Shown here piece by piece: positions 18,595-29,525 of a stretch of 64,000 nucleotides of DNA (position 1 is its first letter; each line of letters opens with the position of its first letter). The notes under the pieces are model-generated. The model was not told the origin of the DNA. It saw nothing but the letters and a program-made list of their open reading frames with translations, and did no database searches. This DNA comes from Streptomonospora sp. PA3 (lineage in GTDB: Bacteria > Actinomycetota > Actinomycetes > Streptosporangiales > Streptosporangiaceae). The position numbers and the translations under genes are program-made. The DNA lies in assembly GCF_009728995.1 (NCBI RefSeq), contig NZ_VTZW01000010.1, positions 344,516 to 408,515 on the forward strand. Direction: 5' to 3'.

Positions 18595-19491
18595 TCACGC
18601 CACCCTCTCTGCGGTCCTCGTGGTCAGCCCGCCCTGCCGGGTCAGCAGTACCGCGGCGAGCACGGCGACGACCGCGATGTCCCCGAGCCCGGCGACGGTG
18701 TAGTAGTTGGCGAACTGCTGGATCATGGCGACGGCGACCGAGGCGAGGGCGCAGCCGGTGATGGAGGCCGTGCCGCCGATCACGACCACGATGAAGGCGA
18801 AGATGAGCAGCGACACCCCCTGCGTGGGGGTGACGACGCCGAAGTACAACCCGCCCAGCGCGCCGGCCAGCGACGCCGCCGCGCCTCCGATCGCGAAGAC
18901 GAGTGTGAAGGCCTTGCGCACGTCGATCCCCAGCGCGGTGACCATGGCCCGGTCCTCCACACCGGCCCGCACGATCAGCCCGTAGCGCGTGCGGCGCACG
19001 AACAGCAGCAGCCCGCCCAGCACCGCGGCGGCCACGGCCACCAGCAGCAGCCGGTCGCGGGGCACCGCCGCACCCAGCACGCCGACGGTTCCGCGGGCGA
19101 TGTCCGGGCGCGGGAAGGTCAGCGGATCCGCACCCCAGATGCCCTGCACCAGCGCCGGAACCGCCAGGCTCAGCCCCACGGTGACCAGGATCTGCTCGCG
19201 GTGCCGGCCGTAGAGCGGCCGGATGGCCAGCAGTTCGACCAGGAACGCGGCCGCGGTGCCGGCCGCGGTGCCGAACGCCACCGCGCCCAGGAAGCCCCAT
19301 CCGCCGCCCGCGGCGAAGGGCAGGTGCACCGAGGCCCACCACGCGGCGTAGCCGCCCACGGTCAAAAACGCGCCGTGGGCGAAGTTGAGCACGTCCATCA
19401 GGCCGAAGATCAGCGACAGCCCCGAGGCGATGAGGAAGTACAGCGCCCCCAGGCCCAGGCCGGTGGCCAGCAGCAGCACGACGGTACTCAT
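18595..19491 (-). CDS. livH: Branched-chain amino acid-type ABC transporter permease (LivH family)
   Basis: A 298-residue permease with about eight hydrophobic segments and the LivH hallmarks GLSLIFGLMDVLNFAHGAFL near the N terminus and RAGVEDRAMVTALGIDVRKAF in the cytoplasmic loop that contacts the ATPases. Its ATG overlaps the livF stop codon as ATGA. It forms the translocation channel with LivM. Substrates of this family include branched-chain amino acids, amides and urea; the set here is not specific enough to choose. Confidence 0.92.
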   Translation of the reverse strand: MSTVVLLLATGLGLGALYFLIASGLSLIFGLMDVLNFAHGAFLTVGGYAAWWASVHLPFAAGGGWGFLGAVAFGTAAGTAAAFLVELLAIRPLYGRHREQILVTVGLSLAVPALVQGIWGADPLTFPRPDIARGTVGVLGAAVPRDRLLLVAVAAAVLGGLLLFVRRTRYGLIVRAGVEDRAMVTALGIDVRKAFTLVFAIGGAAASLAGALGGLYFGVVTPTQGVSLLIFAFIVVVIGGTASITGCALASVAVAMIQQFANYYTVAGLGDIAVVAVLAAVLLTRQGGLTTRTAERVA

Positions 19492-20270
19492 CGGCCCTCG
19501 CCCTCCTCGGCGTTGTGCGCGCGGGAGACCCCCAGCAGCTCCCGGGTGCGCTCGGCGTCCTCCAGCAGCTCGGCGGCGGGCCCGGTGTGCACGACGCGGC
19601 CCGCGTCCAGCACCACGGCCTCGTCGGCGACGCGCCGCACCAGCGCGAGGTTCTGCTCGACCAGCAGCACCGGCACACCGGCCGCCGCGCGGGCCACGGC
19701 GTCGGCGACCTCGGCGACCACCCGGGGCGCCAGCCCCTTGGTGGGCTCGTCGACGACCAGCAGCCGGTTCTCGTTCAGCAGCGCCCGCCCGATCGCCAGC
19801 ATCTGCTGCTGGCCGCCGGAAAGCGTGCCGGCGGCCTGGCCGGCGCGCTTCCGCAGCTCGGGGAAAAGCTCGTGGACCAGGCCGTAGCGCGGGCGGCCGC
19901 GGGGCCGCTCGGCCAGCCGCAGGTTCTCCGCGACGGTCAGGCCGTTGAACACACCGCGGTCCTCGGGCACGTAGCCCACACCCGACGCGGTGATCTCGTG
20001 TGTGGGGCGCGCGGTGATGTCGCGCCCCTCCAGCAGCACCTCGCCGGTGCGGGGCACGAGCCCCAGGACCGCCTTGACGGCGGTCGTCTTGCCGACGCCG
20101 TTCCTGCCCAGCAGCGCGGTCACGCCGCTGGCGGGCACGGCCAGGTCCACGCCCTGCAGGATGTGCGAGCCCTCGATCCACACGTGCAGGCCGCGCACCC
20201 GCAGCAGCGGCTCGCCGGGCAGGGCGCCGCCCTCCGCGGCCGCCGCGGCGGCACCCGGTTTCTCGGTCAC
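19488..20270 (-). CDS. livF: ABC transporter ATP-binding protein (LivF family)
   Basis: A 260-residue ATPase with Walker A LLGRNGVGKTT, signature LSGGQQQMLAIGRAL, Walker B LLVVDEPTKGLAP and the H-loop replaced by Gln in LLVEQNL, as is normal for LivF proteins. The start is GTG 20270, overlapping the livG stop as GTGA; the first 20 residues are Ala-rich. It powers import together with LivG on the cytoplasmic face of the LivHM pore. Confidence 0.93.
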   Translation of the reverse strand: MTEKPGAAAAAAEGGALPGEPLLRVRGLHVWIEGSHILQGVDLAVPASGVTALLGRNGVGKTTAVKAVLGLVPRTGEVLLEGRDITARPTHEITASGVGYVPEDRGVFNGLTVAENLRLAERPRGRPRYGLVHELFPELRKRAGQAAGTLSGGQQQMLAIGRALLNENRLLVVDEPTKGLAPRVVAEVADAVARAAAGVPVLLVEQNLALVRRVADEAVVLDAGRVVHTGPAAELLEDAERTRELLGVSRAHNAEEGEGR

Positions 20271-21058
20271 AGCGACTCCCCCAGGTAGGCGGCCTGTACC
20301 TGCGGGTCGGCCATGGCGGTCTCGGGGTCGGCGAAGGCGAGCAGCGCGCCGTGGTGCATCACGGCCAGCCGGTCGGCCAGCTCCAGCAGCACCTCCATGT
20401 GGTGCTCCACCATCAGCACGGTGCAGCGGCGCTCGCGCTGCACGGTGCGGATGACGCCGGTCAGCTCGCCGACCTCGCCGGCGCTGACCCCGGCCATCGG
20501 CTCGTCCAGCAGGATGAGCTCGGGCTCGCGCGCCAGCAGCAGCGCCAGCTCCAGCTTGCGCTTGTCGCCGTGGGAGAGCCCGCCGGCCTCGGCGCCGCGC
20601 CGGTGGGACAGCCGCACCAGCTCCAGCACCTCGGCGGTCTCGGGCCCCGCGGCCGAGGACGCGCGGCGCCAGAAGCGGTGGGACTCCCCGCTGCGCGCCT
20701 GGGCCGCCAGGCCCACGTTCTCCTCGACGCTGAGGTCGGCGAAGACGCTGGACGTCTGGAACGTGCGGCCCAGCCCCCGGCGGGTGCGCCGGTAGGGGCG
20801 CTCGCGGGTGACGTCGGCGCCGCCCAGCAGCACGCGTCCGCGCGTGGGCCGGGTCAGTCCCGAGACGAGGTTGAACAGCGAGGTCTTGCCCGCCCCGTTG
20901 GGACCGATGACCGCGACGAACTCGTTGCCGCGCACGGCCAGCGTGACGCCGTCGACGATGACGGCGCCGCCGACCGACCACGACAGGTCCTCCAGCGCCA
21001 GAGCGGGGGCGGGCGCCGCATCGGCGGCGGCGCCCGCCGGGGTGGGTGCTGTCGGCAT
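20267..21058 (-). CDS. livG: ABC transporter ATP-binding protein (LivG family)
   Basis: A 263-residue ATPase with Walker A IGPNGAGKTSL, signature GLSHGDKRKLELALLLA (LSHG variant usual in LivG) and Walker B LILLDEPMAGVS, followed by LMVEHHMEVL with the H-loop His. Residues 1-20 form an Ala/Pro-rich extension. It begins 6 bp after the livK stop and overlaps livF by 4 bp, so it belongs to one operon with the binding protein and permeases. Confidence 0.93.
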   Translation of the reverse strand: MPTAPTPAGAAADAAPAPALALEDLSWSVGGAVIVDGVTLAVRGNEFVAVIGPNGAGKTSLFNLVSGLTRPTRGRVLLGGADVTRERPYRRTRRGLGRTFQTSSVFADLSVEENVGLAAQARSGESHRFWRRASSAAGPETAEVLELVRLSHRRGAEAGGLSHGDKRKLELALLLAREPELILLDEPMAGVSAGEVGELTGVIRTVQRERRCTVLMVEHHMEVLLELADRLAVMHHGALLAFADPETAMADPQVQAAYLGESL

Positions 21059-21064
21059 CGCCGG

Positions 21065-22249
21065 CTACCCGCTCACCGGAGGCTCGACGTCCGCGGCCGG
21101 GACCGTCGCGACCAGTTCGGGCCGGGCGTCCTCGCCGGAGCCGGTCAGCCGCGCCTGGTACATCGGCTGCAGCAGCGCGTGGTCCTCGGCGCGTACCGTC
21201 AGCTCGCCCTTGACGCCGTCGAAGGTCCACCCCTCCAGCGCGGCGATGCGCTCGTCCACGCCGTCTCCCGCGGAGGCCGCGCGCACGACCAGCTGCGCCG
21301 CGGTGAAGCCGTCGGGGGTGAACAGGTCGACGGTGCCGCCGGCCTCCTCCACGCGGGTGCGCATGGCTTCCTCCACCTCGGTGCCGGCCGCGCCGTCGAA
21401 GTAGTGCGACAGGAAGTCGATCTTGCCCTTGCTCTGGCCGAAGACCGGGTAGGACGCCTTGATGTCCAGGCCGGTGACCACGTCGGTGGAGTCCAGCACG
21501 CCCTGCTGGTCCAGCGCCTTCCACATCGCCGAGGCCGTCTCGCCGGCCCAGGCGACGAACAGCAGGTCGGGGTCGGCCTGCTTGGCCTGCTGGGCGAAGG
21601 GGGTCAGGTCCGTGGAGTCGGGCGGCGCGAGCACGGAGTCGACGGTGGCGCCCTGCTCCTCCAGCACCGCGGTGACCGCGTCGACGTTGTCCTGGCCGAA
21701 GGCGTTCTGCTGGGCGAAGACGGTGACCTTCGCGCCCTCGGGGTCGTCCATGAACGTGGCCGCGGTGAGGATGTCCTGGTAGGTCTGGCGGCCCGATCGG
21801 AAGGTGTAGTCGTTGATCCCGGTGATGGCGTCGGTGGCCGCGGCTCCGGATACGAACAGGACCTTGTTCTGCTTGGCCACCGGGGCCACCTGAACCGCGA
21901 CGCCCGACGAGGTGGACCCGGCGAGGATGGTGTGGCCGTCGCCGACCAGTTCGCGGGCCGCCGAGACCGCCGTGGCGGGGTCGCCGGCGTCGTCCATCTC
22001 GGTGACCTCGATGGGGCGGCCGTCGATCTCCATGGTGCCGTCGGTGGCGTAGTCGAGGCCGGCCTGGAAGCCCTGCCAGTACTGCTCGCCGTAGGTGGCC
22101 AGCGGGCCCGAAGCGGAGTAGACGACGCCCACCTTGATGGGGCCGCCCTCCTGGCCGGCGGCCGTGGAGGCGGGGGAGCCGCAGGAGGTCGCCAGCAGGG
22201 CGGTGCACAGCGCCGCGGCGGCGAGGCCCCCTCGGGGGAATGGTCGCAT
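21065..22249 (-). CDS. livK: Substrate-binding lipoprotein of the Liv-type ABC transporter
   Basis: A 394-residue periplasmic-binding-protein-fold receptor. A signal peptide (GGLAAAALCTALLATSC) ends in a lipobox-like LATSC with the lipidated Cys near residue 23. After it, IKVGVVYSASGPLATYGEQYWQGFQAGLDYA is the typical LivK ligand-domain start. It would capture an amino acid or related ligand outside the membrane and deliver it to LivHM. The ATG at 22249 is preferred over a TTG four codons upstream because TTGGAG sits at the right distance. A likely -10 (TAGGTT) is at 22327-22322. Confidence 0.9.
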   Translation of the reverse strand: MRPFPRGGLAAAALCTALLATSCGSPASTAAGQEGGPIKVGVVYSASGPLATYGEQYWQGFQAGLDYATDGTMEIDGRPIEVTEMDDAGDPATAVSAARELVGDGHTILAGSTSSGVAVQVAPVAKQNKVLFVSGAAATDAITGINDYTFRSGRQTYQDILTAATFMDDPEGAKVTVFAQQNAFGQDNVDAVTAVLEEQGATVDSVLAPPDSTDLTPFAQQAKQADPDLLFVAWAGETASAMWKALDQQGVLDSTDVVTGLDIKASYPVFGQSKGKIDFLSHYFDGAAGTEVEEAMRTRVEEAGGTVDLFTPDGFTAAQLVVRAASAGDGVDERIAALEGWTFDGVKGELTVRAEDHALLQPMYQARLTGSGEDARPELVATVPAADVEPPVSG

Positions 22250-22576
22250 GGGGGTCTCCAAGGGGATGTGCGGAACCGGGCGGCCCGATCGGGGGACGCC
22301 CGGCCGGGGTGGCTGTCCACGAACCTAGATCCGCGGTGACCCCGTTCACATGTCGGCGGAGCACACATCTTCCCCCGGACCCATGTGCGCGCGGTCCCGG
22401 CCGCCCTCCGGCGCCGCCGCGCGGTGTGGCGCAGGGACACATCCCGCGCACCGGCGGCCACGGCGGACGCAGCGGGGTCGGCCCGCGGGCGTAGCCCGGC
22501 TGGTGCCCGGTGCGTAGCGCGATCGCCGCCGCCGGGGCGACGCGCGGCGGGCGTCCGACGGCGCAGGCTGAGGGGC

Positions 22577-22915
22577 ATGAGAACCGCACTGACGGCGGCG
22601 GCCGGCCGGGCCGCCGAACCGGCCTTCCTCGCCGAGCCCGCCGCCCGCTTCCACCACGGTCCGCCGTTCCCGATGATCGGAGCCGCAATGCTGCTCGTAC
22701 TGCTACTGCTGGGCGTGCTCGCCTACCTGCTGATCACGCGGTTCAAGGGCCGCAGGCCGCCGTGGGCGGGAGCCGCCCACGAGCCCCCCGAGTACGCCGC
22801 CCGCAAGGTACTCGCCGAGCGCTTCGCCCGCGGCGACATCACCGTCGACGAGTTCCTGGAGCGCGCGAGCGTGCTGAACTGGACGCCCGGCGCGCGGGAG
22901 GGCGGGCCCAAGTGA
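22577..22915 (+). CDS. Small membrane protein with SHOCT domain
   Basis: A 112-residue protein with one strong transmembrane helix (about 33-53, GAAMLLVLLLLGVLAYLLI) and a C-terminal SHOCT motif (VLAERFARGDITVDEFLERASVL, about 77-99). SHOCT modules are short oligomerisation domains of membrane proteins. The ATG follows GAGGGGC. The stop overlaps the next gene's GTG as GTGA, so the two membrane proteins are likely made together. The molecular role is unknown. Confidence 0.82.
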   Translation: MRTALTAAAGRAAEPAFLAEPAARFHHGPPFPMIGAAMLLVLLLLGVLAYLLITRFKGRRPPWAGAAHEPPEYAARKVLAERFARGDITVDEFLERASVLNWTPGAREGGPK

Positions 22916-23457
22916 GGATCCCGCCGGGAGGTCCCCGCAAGGCGCTGCTGAGCGTGCACGTCATCGCCTCGGTGGGCTGGCTGGGCGTGCACGCCGGTGT
23001 GCTGGCGCTGGTCGCCGCCGGCCTGGCCGCCGACCGCCCGGAGCGGGCCGGGACCCTGTATGAGGCGGCTGCGGCGCTGGCGGGGATGCTGGTGCTGCCG
23101 CTCAGCGCGACGGCCCTGGTCACCGGGTTGGTCTGCGCGCTGGGCACGCCCTGGGGGCTGTTCCGCCACTACTGGGTGGCCGCCAAGCTGGTGCTCACCG
23201 CGGTGCTGGTGGCCGGCAGCAACCTGCTGCTGGTGCCGGCGGCGGCCGAGCTGGCCGCGGCTACCGAGGGCGGCAGCGTGCTGCCGCCTTATGCCGACCG
23301 CTTCAGCCTGGTCGCCGCGCTCTCGGTGTCGCTGTCGGTCCTGGTGGCGACCACCCTGCTGTCCACGGTCAAACCGTTCGGCCGCATCCGGCGCCGACCG
23401 CGGCCGCCCGCGTCCGCGCGGGCACCCGAGCGCGCCTCCGCGGGCGTCTCGGGCTGA
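22912..23457 (+). CDS. DUF2269-like integral membrane protein
   Basis: A 181-residue protein with four hydrophobic segments and the sequence LLSVHVIASVGWLGVHAG, which resembles DUF2269/YwiC-like proteins with a His in the first helix. The C terminus is a basic Arg/Pro tail. The GTG at 22912 overlaps the SHOCT gene stop by 4 bp and follows GGAGGG. The function is unknown; conserved His residues in helices could bind a metal or haem, but this is speculation. Confidence 0.75.
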   Translation: MRIPPGGPRKALLSVHVIASVGWLGVHAGVLALVAAGLAADRPERAGTLYEAAAALAGMLVLPLSATALVTGLVCALGTPWGLFRHYWVAAKLVLTAVLVAGSNLLLVPAAAELAAATEGGSVLPPYADRFSLVAALSVSLSVLVATTLLSTVKPFGRIRRRPRPPASARAPERASAGVSG

Positions 23458-23540
23458 ATCGGCCGGCCCCGGCCCGCCGGAGCGACAGCGCCGCGCCGCC
23501 GTGGCATCCTCGATCCGGGCACGCACGACGCGGGAGGATC

Positions 23541-24215
23541 ATGGCCGGCATGTGGCACGGCGACCTTTACGCCGATTTCCAGGGCACCGACCAGGCCGAC
23601 GCGGACGACATCGACGCCCTCGTCCGCGCGACGTCGCCGGCGGCCGCGGAGGGCCGCGCCGGCCCGCGCGCCTCCGCTGCCGCTCCGGCGTCGCGCTCCG
23701 TTCCCTTCGACGTCGTCACCGGTGTCGCCGAGACCCCCGTCGGTTTCCTGTTCTGCGCGATGACCGAGACGGGGCTGGCGGCGTGCTCGTTCGCCCCGGA
23801 GGAGACGGTGGTCGAACGGCTGCACCGCGCCGTCTCGCCCAACGTCGGCCCCCACGACGCCCATCTGGAGCCGGTCCGGCGCGAGCTGGGCGCCTACTTC
23901 GCCGGGCGGCTGAGCACCTTCACCATCCCGCTGGACCTGCGGTTGACCGGCGACTTCGGGCGCGTGGTGCTGCGCTCGCTGCTGGATGTGCCCTACGGCT
24001 CAACCATCGCGCTGGGCGAGCTGGCCGCGCGGATCGGCCGGCCCAACGCCCGCCGCGCCATCGCCAGCACTCTCGCCGAGAACCCGCTGTGCCTGTTCCT
24101 GCCCTGCCACCGGGTCGTCGCCGACGACTACCCCGAGGACGTGGGCCCCTACTCGGGCGGCACGCAGGCCAAGCGCCGCCTGCTGGAGCTGGAGGCCGAG
24201 CACTCCGGCGCGTGA
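23541..24215 (+). CDS. ogt: Methylated-DNA--protein-cysteine S-methyltransferase
   Basis: A 224-residue DNA repair protein that transfers methyl groups from O6-methylguanine to its own Cys. The acceptor is in LPCHRVV (about C189). The DNA-binding part has VPYGSTIALGELAARIG and RPNARRAIAS, and the C-terminal GGTQAKRRLLELE is typical. The N terminus has about 55 extra residues rich in Asp and Ala before the family fold begins (FDVVTGVAETPVGFLF). The ATG follows GGGAGGATC. Confidence 0.93.
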   Translation: MAGMWHGDLYADFQGTDQADADDIDALVRATSPAAAEGRAGPRASAAAPASRSVPFDVVTGVAETPVGFLFCAMTETGLAACSFAPEETVVERLHRAVSPNVGPHDAHLEPVRRELGAYFAGRLSTFTIPLDLRLTGDFGRVVLRSLLDVPYGSTIALGELAARIGRPNARRAIASTLAENPLCLFLPCHRVVADDYPEDVGPYSGGTQAKRRLLELEAEHSGA

Positions 24216-24249
24216 GCGCGGCGCGACCGCGGCCGGGCGGGTCGGCCGG

Positions 24250-24783
24250 TCAGCGCGCGGCCTGCGGGCCGAACCGGGCGGCGAGTTCGGCGGTGAGGCC
24301 CTTGGACGCGGCTTCGAGCATGCTGAGCACGGTGCTGAAGCCGTCGTCGCCCCCGTAGTAGGGGTCGGGGACCTCCGGATTGGGCCCGCCGCCGCCTCCG
24401 GGCGCGAAGGAGCGGAAGAGCCGCAGCCGGTCTCCCACGGCCGCCGGGTCGGGTGCGAGCTGCACCAGTTCTTCCAGGTTGTCCAGGTCCATCGCCAGGA
24501 TCAGGTCGCGCTCGGCGAACCAGGCCGCGTCGAACCGGCGCGCGGTGTGGTTGGTGGGGAAGCCGTGCAGCCGCAGCGCGGCGGCGGCCCGCGGATCCAT
24601 GCCCGACCCGATGTGCCAGCTGCCGGTACCCGAGCTGTCCACGACCACCGTGCCGGCCAGCCCGGCGCGCGCGAGGTCGCCCGCCAGGACCTTCTCGGCC
24701 ATCGGCGAACGGCAGATGTTGCCCAGGCACACCAGTGCGATGCGGTAGGGCCCCGCGGGATCGAGGGGATCTGGCAGGCTCAT
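24250..24783 (-). CDS. Low-molecular-weight protein tyrosine phosphatase
   Basis: A 177-residue phosphatase with the P-loop VCLGNICRSPMAE (nucleophile C19, Arg25) close to the N terminus. The general-acid Asp is in PDPYYGGDDGF near residue 140. Such enzymes remove phosphate from protein tyrosines or low-molecular substrates in the cytoplasm and often act in polysaccharide or stress control. The ATG at 24783 gives the usual N terminus. The gene converges with the methyltransferase gene, and the downstream spacing is only 34 bp. Confidence 0.94.
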   Translation of the reverse strand: MSLPDPLDPAGPYRIALVCLGNICRSPMAEKVLAGDLARAGLAGTVVVDSSGTGSWHIGSGMDPRAAAALRLHGFPTNHTARRFDAAWFAERDLILAMDLDNLEELVQLAPDPAAVGDRLRLFRSFAPGGGGGPNPEVPDPYYGGDDGFSTVLSMLEAASKGLTAELAARFGPQAAR

Positions 24784-24845
24784 GATCACCACCGTAGTCG
24801 AGGGTCGGGGCGCCCGGCGCGGTGCGGCCGAGCCCGGCTGGGAAG

Positions 24846-25288
24846 TCAGCTCTTGGGCAGGCGCACCACGGTGACGAAGAAGTCGTCGATCTGCCGGACG
24901 ACGTTGATGAACTGGTCGAAGTCGACGGGCTTGGCGACGTAGGCGTTGGCGTGCAGCCGGTAGCTGCGCAGGATGTCCTCCTCCGCCTCGGAGGTGGTCA
25001 GCACCACGACCGGGATGGGGGAGAGCGCCTCGTCGTTCTTGACCTCCTCCAGCACCTCGCGCCCGTCCTTGCGGGGCAGGTTGAGGTCGAGCAGGATGAG
25101 ATGCGGCGTGGGCGCGTCGGCGTACTCGCCCTCGCGGCGCAGGAAGCGCAGCGCCTCCACGCCATCGGAGACCACGTGCAGGCGGTTGCCCACCTTGTGC
25201 TCGCGGAACGCCTCCGTGGTCATCAGGACATCGCCGGGGTCGTCCTCGACCAGCAGCACCTCGATGGCGTGCCCCGAGTCGGCCTCGC

Positions 25289-25292
<4 letters not shown>
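24846..25292 (-). CDS. Rcp1-like single-domain response regulator
   Basis: A 148-residue receiver protein with no output domain. It has the acidic pair in LLVEDDPGD, the phospho-acceptor D69 in [20 protein letters not shown] and the Lys in [11 protein letters not shown]. It is most like regulators paired with phytochrome-type or CHASE3 kinases. The start is TTG at 25292, overlapping the kinase stop as TTGA and preceded by GGAGGGGAGG. It should receive phosphate from the adjacent kinase and signal by protein contact. Confidence 0.9.
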
Positions 25293-27060
<1,768 letters not shown>

Positions 27061-27064
<4 letters not shown>

Positions 27065-28326
27065 CTCCGGTCCTCGTGGGTGATCAGCAGCATGGCGACG
27101 TCGTCCTGCAGCGGGCCGCCGTTGTAGCGCTCGGCCTCGTCGACGAGGTGCTCGGGCAGGTCGACGATGGAGATTCCGCGCGCCAGCACGTCCTTGACCA
27201 TGCGGCGCAGCCCGACGACCTCCAGGCGGCCGGGAGGCGTGCCGTCGTAGGCGTCGACCAGGCCGTCGGTGTAGAGCATCAGGGTGGCGCCGCGGGGCAG
27301 CCGGAAGCCGTCGACCCCGGTCTCGTCCTCGGGGAAGACGCCGAGCGGCGGCTGGGGTGCCACGGCGACCTCCTCGACCTCGCCCTCGTGCAGCACCAGC
27401 GGCGGCGGGTGCCCGTACAGCCGGATCCTGGCCTCCTCACTGCCGGTGTCCAGGCTGGTCTGGCACAGGGTGGCGTACATCTCATCCTGCGCCCGTTCGC
27501 TGACGAGGATCTCCTCCAGCGCGGGCAGCACGTCGGCCTCTGCCACGCCGCCCATGACCAGGGCGCGCCAGGCGATGCGCAGGCTGACGCCCAGCGCGGC
27601 CTCGTCGGGCCCGTGCCCGCTGACGTCGCCGACGATGACGTGGGTGGTGCCGCCCTTCTGCACCGCGTCGTAGAAGTCGCCGCCCACCAGGGCGCGCTTG
27701 CGGCCCGGCCGATAGAAGGAGCGGTGGCTCAGGGGGGAGCTGTCCAGGAGCACCTGGGGCAGCAGGCCGCGTTCCAGGCGCATGTTCTCGCGGGCGTACA
27801 GCTCGGCCTCGCGCAGTTGGCGGGCGTTCTCGTCGGCGCGCTGGCGCTCGACGGAGTAGCGCAGGCTGCGGGCCAGCAGGGAGCCGTCGACCTGGCCCTT
27901 GACCAGGTAGTCCTGGGCGCCCGCCGCGACGGCGGCGATGCCCTCGTGCTCGTCGTTGAATCCGGTCAGCACGACGACGGCGGCCGAGGAGGCGGTGGTC
28001 AGGACCTCGCGCAGCAGGCTCATGCCCCGGGCGTCGGGCAGGTTGAGGTCGAGCAGCACGCAGCCGCGGAAGCCGGCGAAGTGCTTGCGGGCGTCGGCGA
28101 GGGTGCTCACCCAGGTGATGCGGGTGTCCAGTGCGGTGTCGGCGAGCAGTTCCTCGACCAGGAACGCGTCTTGGGTGTCGTCCTCGATGAGCAGGACGTC
28201 CACCGCCTCGGCGGTGGAGGGGGAGTGCCGTTCCATGACAGCCTCAGCGCGGCCGGCGTCGGCCGGCCGCGTTTGCTCGGTATCGGTCATGGTCACGGGC
28301 TCGTGCCCTGGTTTGCTGGTATCCAC
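27061..28326 (-). CDS. Response regulator fused to PP2C/SpoIIE-type serine phosphatase
   Basis: A 421-residue protein. The receiver domain (about 42-160) has VLLIEDDTQD, the acceptor Asp in CVLLDLNLPDARG and VVLTGF. The C-terminal PP2C/SpoIIE domain has ALVGGDFYDAV, VGDVSGHGPDEAALG, LYTDGLVDA and a final DDVAMLLI. This RsbU/RssB-like plan dephosphorylates anti-sigma antagonists. The start is uncertain: GTG 28326 (with AGAGGCG upstream), ATG 28290 and ATG 28236 (with GAGGC upstream) are all in frame. It is the first gene of the operon with the CHASE3 kinase and single-domain regulator, which suggests a phosphorelay into partner switching. Confidence 0.88.
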
Positions 28327-28681
28327 ACATCGCCTCTACGTCGACCGGTGAGCGGCGCACGTCGTCAGCCGTTGTGGCAGTCAAACGATAATCGCCCTGC
28401 ACGTTCTGTCGCTAGCGGGATTGCACGGGAGGGATTCGACGGCAGCGGGGGCACCGCCCTTCGGTACGCAGGATCGCACCGGCGTGCACCCCCAGGTTAC
28501 CCGCCCTTGACCCACATGCCTTCTCGACCGTGTTTCCCCGCGTGTGTGCGGGGCGCGGCGCCGTCTTCCCTCCTCGCTCCCTCGCTCGTCAGTCCGGACG
28601 GCGCCGCGCCTTGCCCGCCCGCAAACGTGCTGACATCATGTCAGTATCCCGATTGGGACGAAAGGCGACAAAGGAGGGCGT
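28327..28681. other. Divergent intergenic region between phosphatase operon and heme oxygenase
   Basis: No gene is apparent in these 355 bases. The right part holds a palindromic operator (28630-28644) and the strong AAAGGAGGG ribosome site of the heme oxygenase gene. The left part must contain the promoter of the signalling operon, but I see no clear hexamers. Confidence 0.6.
28630..28644 (+). promoter_or_regulatory. Palindromic operator upstream of heme oxygenase
   Basis: CTGACAT-C-ATGTCAG is a perfect 7-1-7 inverted repeat 38 bp upstream of the GTG start. Its size suits a TetR-family dimer, and a TetR gene lies directly downstream of heme oxygenase. A second short palindrome, TCCC-GATT-GGGA, follows at about 28647-28658. 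No classical iron-box (IdeR/DmdR) sequence is visible. Confidence 0.55.
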
Positions 28682-29416
28682 GTGCCCACTGGTCCCGCAG
28701 CCGACCGCCACACCGCCGAACTCCCCGACCAGCACACCGACCACTCCGAGCCCACCGGCGCGGCCGCGGGCACGCCGTTCTCCGAGCGGCTGAAGCAGGC
28801 CACCTGGTCCGCGCACGAAGACGCCGAGCAGCACGGATTCACCCGCGCACTGCTGGAGGGCACCCTGCCCCGCGAGGGGTACGCGGCGATGGTCGCCCAG
28901 CACTACTTCGCCTACACCGCACTGGAGGACGTGGGCCGCTCGCTGGCCGAGGACCCGGTGGCCGGGCGCGTCGTCGACCCCGCGCTGTTCCGGGTCCCCG
29001 CGCTGCGGCGCGACCTCGCCGCCCTCTACGGCGCCGACTGGCCCGAGCGCATCGCCCCCACCGAGGCCACGCGCGCCTACACCGCCCGCATCGAGCGGAC
29101 GGAAGGCGACCCCGCGGGCTATGTCGCACATCACTACACCCGCTACCTCGGCGACCTCTCCGGGGGCCAGTTCATCCGCACCGCCGCGGCACGCGCCTAC
29201 GGGATCGACGAACGCGGCGGCACCGCCTTCTACGACTTCTCCGCCCTCGGCAGCCTGCCGCGGTTCAAGGCCGGCTACCGCGCGCGCCTGGACGCCCTTC
29301 GGCTGGACGAGGCCGAGCGCGAGCACATCGTCCGCGAAACGCGGGCGGCCTACCGCCTCAACGTGGCCGTGCTGGCCGACCTCGGCCACACGTTCGCGGG
29401 CGAGGCCGCGGCCTGA
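28682..29416 (+). CDS. Biliverdin-producing heme oxygenase
   Basis: A 244-residue haem-degrading enzyme that opens haem to biliverdin, CO and iron. The proximal His is in TWSAHEDAEQHGF (about residue 42). The distal helix has HHYTRYLGDLSGGQFI with the Gly-rich LSGGQ motif. Length matches bacterial HmuO-type enzymes apart from an extra 30-residue hydrophilic N terminus. The GTG at 28682 follows AAAGGAGGGCGT. It needs electrons from a reductase; a ferredoxin and ferredoxin reductase are encoded about 4 kb away. It likely serves iron acquisition, possibly under the downstream TetR regulator. Confidence 0.93.
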   Translation: MPTGPAADRHTAELPDQHTDHSEPTGAAAGTPFSERLKQATWSAHEDAEQHGFTRALLEGTLPREGYAAMVAQHYFAYTALEDVGRSLAEDPVAGRVVDPALFRVPALRRDLAALYGADWPERIAPTEATRAYTARIERTEGDPAGYVAHHYTRYLGDLSGGQFIRTAAARAYGIDERGGTAFYDFSALGSLPRFKAGYRARLDALRLDEAEREHIVRETRAAYRLNVAVLADLGHTFAGEAAA

Positions 29417-29525
29417 ACCGGGCCGCGGCGGGCGTGCTTGCGCGCCCCCGCACGCCCGCCACCCGCTCGAACCGGCCTCCGGCGGCGTCCACCCGCACGC
29501 GCCGCCGCGTGCCACCATGGGAGCC